64,000 nt of DNA, taken from contig OZ316892.1 in assembly GCA_973895155.1 (NCBI GenBank), forward strand, positions 11,408,001-11,472,000, given 5' to 3'. The DNA is from Marsupella aquatica. Taxonomy: Eukaryota > Marchantiophyta. The notes under the pieces are model-generated. The model worked only from the letters and a program-made list of their open reading frames with translations, had not been told where the DNA came from and did no database searches. The stretch's first letter is position 1, and every line of letters begins with the position of its first letter. This document shows positions 56,981 to 64,000 of this stretch, piece by piece. The position numbers and the translations under genes are program-made.

Positions 56981-57513
56981 TTTACTAACCTATCCCCCAA
57001 ACTGACCATAATTATAAACCTGTCCCCCAAACTATCCTAATTCCTAAGTTGACCCCTTTTGTACATGGGTTAACTTTATAACTCATGTACTTAACCCCAA
57101 AGTCATTCCCTATTGGCCCGGGAGCATTTTTTAAAACCAGAGTATGTTGGGAAGGAAACAGAGGCATGATGGGAGGGAAGGGATGGCCCTGTTGTCGGGC
57201 CTTTGTGGGTTTGTTGGGGTCAGGAGGAAGCCAGGATTGTGGCTGCCCTATTGCAACGCCAGAGAGCCGGCCTGGTACTCCCTTAATCGTCATGATGGGA
57301 AGGAGTCTGCCTGGGTTAAAGTAGAACAAGCTGGGGTTTGGCACAGCCAATAGGGCCTTCCCATGTGTCATGCGACCAATAGGAATGACCTCAGGTTCAG
57401 TACATGAGCTAATTTTACCCATATTCAGAAAGGGGTTAGACTTAGAATTTAAAATAGTTTGGGGGACAGGTTGGTAATTATGGTCAGTTTGGACTGAGGA
57501 TATGTTAGTAAAA
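56981..57513. mobile_element. ~530-bp element with ~55-bp terminal inverted repeats
   Basis: The left end TTTACTAACCTATCCCCCAA followed by ACTGACCATAATTA and AACCTGTCCCCCAAACTAT pairs, as its reverse complement, with the right end at about 57453-57513. The arms differ by a few substitutions and a short insertion. The interior is GC-rich and non-coding. No matching target duplication was found, so the exact ends are uncertain. The size suits a MITE or a non-autonomous MULE. Confidence 0.6.
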
Positions 57514-59561
57514 CATGGTTTCCCCTTTATGGGTCTCTGCCTTCGCAATCCTATCTCCTTACATGTCTCTTGCCTCTTTTTGCTCTTTGACAGTGTTATA
57601 TTCCCCGTTATGGTGTTTCTTGCCTTCGGGATCTTGTCTCCCTGTTAGGCACTTTTTTCTCTTTGGCAATGTTATATAAACGATGTGATATATATAGTAG
57701 AAACTATATAGTTTGTCCAGTTTGTGGTGGACATAAACCTGGCTTGACCAAGACCCACTCCCACTGCCCCATAATGGAATATTTTTCCTACCTGCATATT
57801 TTCCTTTTGTGCACACACACCTCAACATATGGTCTCCGCTATACCCCATTAACCATAGCCAGAGACCTTAATTGTACACTTTACTAACTAAGAAGTGAAA
57901 GAAAATATCTTTGTCTTCTGTTAGGCACCTTTTAAAAATAAAGTAAAATACATGAAATCAGTCGGGGCAGCGATTGCCCCTTTTTTCATGTCCTGATTGT
58001 ATTATGATTTAAATAAAATCACTAAACCTGTCTTTTGCAAAAGTGAGCCCATCCTTGATTAGCGCTGAAATCCCATGACATATAAAATTTCCCAAATGTT
58101 ACCTGGTTATAAGTTTATTGTCATTTTGATCTTGTTTAATGAATCCCAAAGGTTATAAGCTTATTTGTCATTTTCATCTAGTTTTGTTGCATGCCACTGG
58201 TTATAATTTTATTGTCAAAAGTGACGGTCTATTTGACCTAGCCTATGAACCATACAACGCCATAGACAGAGAAACTGTTTACACCTTCACTTATTGACAC
58301 CTTTCTGGGTTCCAAAAGCTTCCAAAAGTTTCCAACGACAAAGTTTGATATTCACTATCTCCCTTTCTGTGAAGCAGAATTGGCTCTGGGCTAGTTAGAG
58401 GTGCCTTGGAAAGATCTTTCCAACCAGTATAGTATCTATAGTTTTCATGGAGAGTTGAGAGAATTATTAGTTTCTAAAGAACACTCCACTCATTCTCCAC
58501 ACTCTACACTTGGGTAGTTTGTTATCAGCTAACTTTGACATTCAGAACCTCCCTCTATATCCAATGGAGTATTATTTCTTGGGTTAGTAAGAAATAACTT
58601 GGAAAAATCTTTCCAATGAATCTCCTATAGTCAAAAATTTCATTACAAATTGAGAGACCTATAAATCTTCAAAAGATGGTAGTATAGTTTAATGTTCAGA
58701 TTTTGGGCATAATCTGTACTATGTGAGCATGAAGAAGGTTTTGCTGCAGTTCATCCAGGTGATAGAAATCTATCATGGAGATTCACTTGGGCTTCAATTT
58801 CTTTTCATCTAGATCTACTTTTAATTCCAAATACATAGAGTAAAATGACTCTCTATCCGAGAATCACACATCAAAATGTGATCATTTATGTGCATATATA
58901 TATTTAAAAACAAATAACAAAATTTATCATGGTATAGAATGATGTTTTACATATTATATGTCACATTTTTTATGTGCAGTTAACTACAATGAACTGTGGC
59001 CCCCCACCATCCAGGCAACAGATTTCTTGTTAAATCAAGAGTACAAAAAATGACGCCAGCAAGAACGTCATGAACTCCTTTATCCTGTTCAAAATGAGCC
59101 ACGTCAGGACGATCATCTAACAGCTGGATTGTGATAAATATGCCTTATCAACCACTTTCCTGGTCAAACCTGGTAATACTGGTTCACTTCAATTAGGCTG
59201 GCATCATAAAGAAGGAGATGTGAGGAAAAAGGGAATATTCAACTCTCTCGTTTCATTCTGTTCTGTTAATGGTGGTTGAAGTACCAATGCTCACTCATTC
59301 TTGGGTGAGCTCTCCCCTATCCTGTAGGCAGCAGCACCTGATATGTGTTCTGCCTCACCCCCCATAAGGGAAAGGCTTTGGCCCTTCACTATTCCTAATT
59401 CCTGTCAGGAGAAGAGGTTGTAGGTGTGTAACCATTTCTGCAAGGGCCCGCTATAGTCATAATCTGCTATCCTGAAAAGTCAAGCCGGTAACCTCTTTCC
59501 GGGCAGGAGTTACATACTCTAGTGCAAGGCAGGGCTGGGGTTATAGATTGTAACCTGCTCA
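57514..59561. other. Intergenic DNA without supported genes
   Basis: AT-rich. Repeated GGTTATAAG.TTATT.GTCATTTT words occur near 58105-58215. No coding exon or RNA gene is recognised. Confidence 0.35.
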
Positions 59562-59617
59562 CGGAATATGAAAAGAAGCTTTCCAACTGCCACCGGTCAG
59601 CTTCTTTTCATATTCCG
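59562..59617. repeat. Perfect 19-bp hairpin
   Basis: CGGAATATGAAAAGAAGCT (59562-59580) pairs perfectly with AGCTTCTTTTCATATTCCG (59599-59617) around an 18-base loop. It is short for a typical plant miRNA precursor and may be a MITE core. Confidence 0.9.
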
Positions 59618-60926
59618 GACACAAGGTTGCCTAGTAACCCTGCGCCCAGACCTGCATTACCCTATACATAATGCACTTGGGGAGGTAAGTTACTTTGCAG
59701 TGCTCACCTTACTAATAACGCGATCAAAATCCACTGTTTTGGGCTACTGTCTAGAGTAAACCCTCCAGGCAGTGACCATAAAAGGACAACTGATAGTGGC
59801 ATCCAAAAGACAGCAATGGGGGAAAAGGAATGAATTGAAAATAATAAGGAACAGTTAATCCTTGCAAGATTCTTTTGGTCTCACCTTTAATTACAATCAA
59901 GGAACAGTTAATCAGGCTAGTAGACTAAACAAATTGAGTACAATGACTTGGATTTAAGGTCACTAGAGTTCCCTTACAGAATATATGGTATGCCTCGGAA
60001 TACCCCTTCCTTGACGGGAAAGAGAGATGATGACAGAATATTACATTGCACCAAAAAAAACACTGGCTGTTTCAATTCATCTTTACTTAGTAGAGTAGTG
60101 GTCTAGAGTCTTCACTCGAGACCATAACCTTAAAAGTAGCTTCAGTTAGCAAAATCATTGGTAAGATGTCGACCAGTGTACAAAGGGAGACCATATGTCA
60201 TATCTAGAAAATATGGATGACCTCGTTTATACTTGCTGGGGGAACCATATGAGAGACACCTAAGCAGTACACATCATATGAAATACAAAGCCAACTGTAG
60301 ACACTTAACTCCTAAGTCCTAAGCCGCCACTGTCCCCAAATGGTGGGAGCACAAAATGGTAAACTTTTTAATTTTGGTCAAGAACATTTTCATAATTCTT
60401 ACTCTCCAATAATAGATGGACAAGGAAAAAGAACCAACTACTTGAGGGGGTGTGAATCATAAAGACGGACACGTTGGGGGTGCTATGTGCAAAATTAACT
60501 TGATTGGGCATAGGCCCTTGTTCTACTTCTTCGAGCCTGATTTACCGCGATATCAAGCACTGATGAGTCGGTAGAACATGGTTGAATGTGGTCGCAGCGT
60601 CTATCTACGATGACTGTTACCGGACCTCACGTCCTTGAAACGAGGGTGGTGAGGAAGTGCCTGCTCTGGTTTTCAAATTGATGAGCATGCCACAACCGTT
60701 TGGTTCAAATTGGCGGGCACGGCACAAAACCGTTCTGGATTTATTCGAACTTCTCGTCATCGTCACTTCAATTCAACTTCAGACAACGTCACTTCAACTA
60801 CTCCACCCAAGCTGAATCAAAACGACAAAGTAGGATCTGCCAGACTCTCCTTTCTCGGTAAAAAAATACAAAATCTGCTCCACCACAGCCCCCATCAAAC
60901 CCACAAGGCTTCAAGTGTCAACAGGG

Positions 60927-63850
60927 TCATACAAGCTCGTTGATGTCATCCACAGTGGACACTTCGTAGGTACTGCGATCATCCTCACACACTCTATCAT
61001 TGAAAAGTATATCCATATCACCCTTTGATAATAATCCAATCCATGACAAAAAAGTCTGAAATGTCAAGATTCTGAATTCACAGACGGGAATAGTGGAGTC
61101 TACACACTAATGTCAAAGATTCTTGAGAAAATAATGATTTTTCAGGACTTTAGAGATACACACTATTTCCGTCTGTCCATCCGCACATTCGCAGAAACCA
61201 AGTGCCAACAGGGGTGCCGAGTGCCACCCAGTATTACAGTACTCGATTCCACGGCCCCTTATGTACATGCAACGCACCCCAACCCACGGGCACACCTATT
61301 GTGAGCAAGCAACTCACCTTGACAGCTTGAAACGACTACTCGTAAGCATCTTGAGCCGCTACTCGGGGAGAAGAACTCCAGAAGTGACATTGCTTTCAAA
61401 CATTAAAAGTAAAGACCCGCCAGTCAATCTCCTCAACAAGGGACTTCCACTCTGCAACAACTCCTATCACCGTTTTGAATTTCGATAAGCCCTGGCCTCT
61501 TCCGATACTCCATGACTCCATGTCCAGCTTGTTCAAGGATTGAGCTGACGACCTTTCACAGAGCTCGCCTTGGATATACTCGGGGCCAGTGAGCAAGATA
61601 CTTGCTTCGATAACGCAATTGAGCGGGTCCAGGGTAGCAGTTGTGCTTGTCCTAGTGGTAGTACGTCATTTTCATCCACAGCCACGGGTACAACAACTCT
61701 TAAGGATGCGTTCGTCAGCCCCCAGAATTCCCGTGACTTGGATGCCCTTTCTAGTTGTGCAACCTTCATTATTTTATGCTGGTTCCGACACTAGCTCGGG
61801 AATTCCCATCGTTGAATCGCGAACTTGAACAAAGTGCACCATTACTTGCGAGCTTCTGTTCCGGCTTCATCTTCAGCATTAAACTCTTCGCTGATATGTG
61901 CCAGGTAATTTACCAGGGCTCATTCAAAGACCCTACCTGCGCAGTTTAAACTTAAATAGATAAGAAACCCGACCAATGGTTCACCACCGACACAAGATAG
62001 TAGATACAAATATAAGATAGAGTCCAGAATTGAGGCAAGCAATATATGACATATCTATTGTGGATGCATCGTGAACAAGAACACAACTTAACCAGTATAC
62101 TAGCACAAGTAGAGGACCCGGTCAACGAGTATGCGGTGACTACCTGTGTGATGAAAAATATTAGACCCGGTCTCCTCGTAAACATTCATATACTTCATCC
62201 TCAATACACGCCCGACTCCTCCAGCTGCCCTTCATATTACAGGAATGGACAGCATAGGATTTCAACCCCTCTGATGAAAACTAAAATTCAAGTGACCCAC
62301 TCACAGTACTCCACAGGTTAAGCGGTAATAGCTACATGCAACCCTTTTGGGGGGTTCCGTGTCTCTTTCTGCAATGTTGCAGAAATATTCTCTCCAACAG
62401 TTTTCTGTCTCATACATGGCGCCCGGCGTCATCAAGGTAAGCCACCCTTAAACCGGCTTTGATCCATGATACGCGTTATCACATAAAGACAAGATAGACT
62501 GGAAGTTGTCACAACTCGCACCCGGTATCACAAAAGATACTTTCATCGTTCCCTTCTCAACATCAAACATCCAGACTGAGGATACCACCCACTGCAACAG
62601 CAACCTTTTCACCGACTCTGAGCATTATTTGTAAGCCCGTACACCTGGAAGAAAACGACACTAGCCTCATCACGTTACGTAATTAACAAGACTTCCAGAC
62701 TTGGTAAGCTATATGAGAGCTCAGCAGGTGGAAAAGCAGCTACTATAATAACCAGAACATAAGGTCTTGACCCTAAAGATCATTCACAATCTGGTTGGAA
62801 GACAAAGAAAGCAAGCAGAAAACGGGAGGAGAATCGCGCACTTCTTCCTTGTATCAGAAAGACGGTCGAAGTCGATGAGATGTCACAAAAAGCTAAGCAA
62901 GAGGTCTACGTCATTGGGATCACGTAGAGGTGGCAGACAATGCAAGATTTGAAGCTCTACTCCTATTGCATTATTTTAGAACTTCCCATCACACCCTCCT
63001 GTGCCCATGCGTCTCAATTTCCATGTCCCAATGGCCGCTTAACCGAGCCATCCAGTTTGGCACTCCTCATGATCTTCATATGTTGACCAAGTCCAACAGC
63101 ATTTCTAAACATATGTACCACGGGCAGATGATGCAATTCCAACAGCCTTAGGATCATTGCTATGTACATGCTTAAACATTAATAATTGGCTCGCGTCTAG
63201 TATGGGACAATCTCAGGCAGAAAATACAAGCCCCAAGATGCTGGTCTACTTGTTGACTACAGATTCCATCATTGCCTGCCTGATCCTCCAACTCTGTCTG
63301 GACAACTAGCCCACCTATCACTGTCCATGGCCCAAACAGAGGGTTCATTGGATCTGAAATACCCACACGGCATGCAGGTGTCTAACAGTAGATGAGAGGT
63401 CCATCGTCCCTTTCTTGAACTTGGTTGAACGCTCACCCTACAAGATTAGCTACGATACACGACTCAGATCACAAACGGCCTTTCAACTCCGTAAATTGCA
63501 ACAGCCGAAAGAATTTCCACCGGAGTTTTGCCGCAAACTTCGGTGGATGTAAGCTCCTACCTATCCACTTCATTCCTCTGGAGGTACCCATTTGCTCTGG
63601 GAGCGGAACTCTCCTGCCGATGCTTGGAGGTCTCAACGAATTGGGTTTATGCTGCGCCCTTTCCAGAAACGAGGGGTTCTTATGTATATGCATAAGGTCG
63701 AGCGAAAACCGTGGGCTGGGGTTTAGAGAAGAGCAGTTTTGCGATAGTCCGATCTATAGGATTTGTTTCTGTCTCCACCACACTCATACTGGTACCCCTG
63801 CACAAGGTCAAGAGCAGTTCAGAAGATGGCCCTCAAAACAGAGATAGAAA
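60927..63850 (-). CDS. Probable multi-exon gene, unidentified, partial
   Basis: I do not recognise the family. Minus-strand stretches look like short exons. The last one, 60927-61055, follows TTTCAG and encodes 42 residues (TFLSWIGLLSKGDMDILFND ... STVDDINELV, stop). 62454-62591 is a 138-base, phase-0 exon between TTGCAG and GTTTAA encoding WVVSSVWMFDVEKGTMKVSF and continuing to NAYHGSKP. 61846-61890 encodes EEFNAEDEAGTEAR and could join an exon at about 61550-61758 (RASKSREFWGLTNASLRVVV). Further upstream are candidates at about 63250-63353 (NPLFGPWTVIGGLVVQTELE), 63470-63550 (GKTPVEILSAVAIYGVERPF) and about 63690-63790 (NPIDRTIAKLLFSKPQPTVF). Full exon chaining is not established. The 5' end may lie past the right edge. 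Confidence 0.35.
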
Positions 63851-64000
63851 TGACTGATCTTTCATAAACTCTGAAACACAGAATAAGGAAAAGATGAATT
63901 TATGCCCGTTCAACTACACTGCACAACTTCAATTAGATGCTTGGGCACTTGCCACATAAACAGCATATTACAGTTTTCATGGTCAAAATATTTCTTGGTA

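Overview
This window looks like nuclear DNA of a land plant. Supporting signs are GT/AG introns, an elongin-C gene very close in sequence to flowering-plant elongin C, a full-length plant-type ABCC transporter, a plastid-type flavin oxidoreductase, a Copia LTR retrotransposon primed by initiator tRNA-Met, tRNA-derived SINEs and a large Mutator-like (MULE) DNA transposon. Host genes are few (four clear, one probable) and separated by long repeat-rich stretches, which suits a large, transposon-rich genome. A fern or lycophyte is possible, but nothing here fixes the lineage.

Layout. 1-5059: decayed repeats (tandem duplications, a degenerate array with a Helitron-like end, a reverse-transcriptase scrap). 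5060-21088: a complete 16,009-bp MULE at 5070-21078, with terminal inverted repeats of about 320-340 bp and a perfect 10-bp target duplication (TGAGAATGAC). It holds four gene units in convergent pairs. On the plus strand are a mudrA-type transposase and a gene with an RNase H1 N-terminal (hybrid-binding) domain. On the minus strand are a Transposase_24-like (plant Ptta/En/Spm) gene and a mosaic gene built of duplicated Ala/Pro-rich mini-exons. Between the converging units lies a six-copy 114-bp array, each copy containing a GAAGACA/TGTCTTC inverted repeat. 21089-24944: a second SINE type, duplications, a palindromic CCCGGG motif field and a deleted relic of the MULE family. 24945-31475: a recent Copia element (5-bp target duplication CTTTG; LTRs identical except for one 36-bp repeat unit) whose gag-pol frame has three internal stops.

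33471-38081: an intronless ABCC transporter. 40977-41479: an old LTR split by a SINE. 42665-44347: an FAD-dependent oxidoreductase. 46477-47350 (minus): a two-exon KEN/SPLQDIT-motif protein, possibly sororin-like. 49057-49400: a solo LTR with target duplication GTCTT. 53570-54863 (minus): elongin C. 55.7-56.7 kb: nested tandem repeats. 57-60 kb: noncoding DNA with a small inverted-repeat element and a perfect hairpin. 60.9-63.9 kb (minus): likely exons of an unidentified gene, probably running toward or past the right edge.

The candidate for an undescribed system is the MULE. It pairs a MuDR-like convergent layout with unusual passengers, and a recurring intronic motif appears in the sense direction in both converging transcription units. 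Its genes are decayed in this copy by in-frame stops that are only TGA or TAG.
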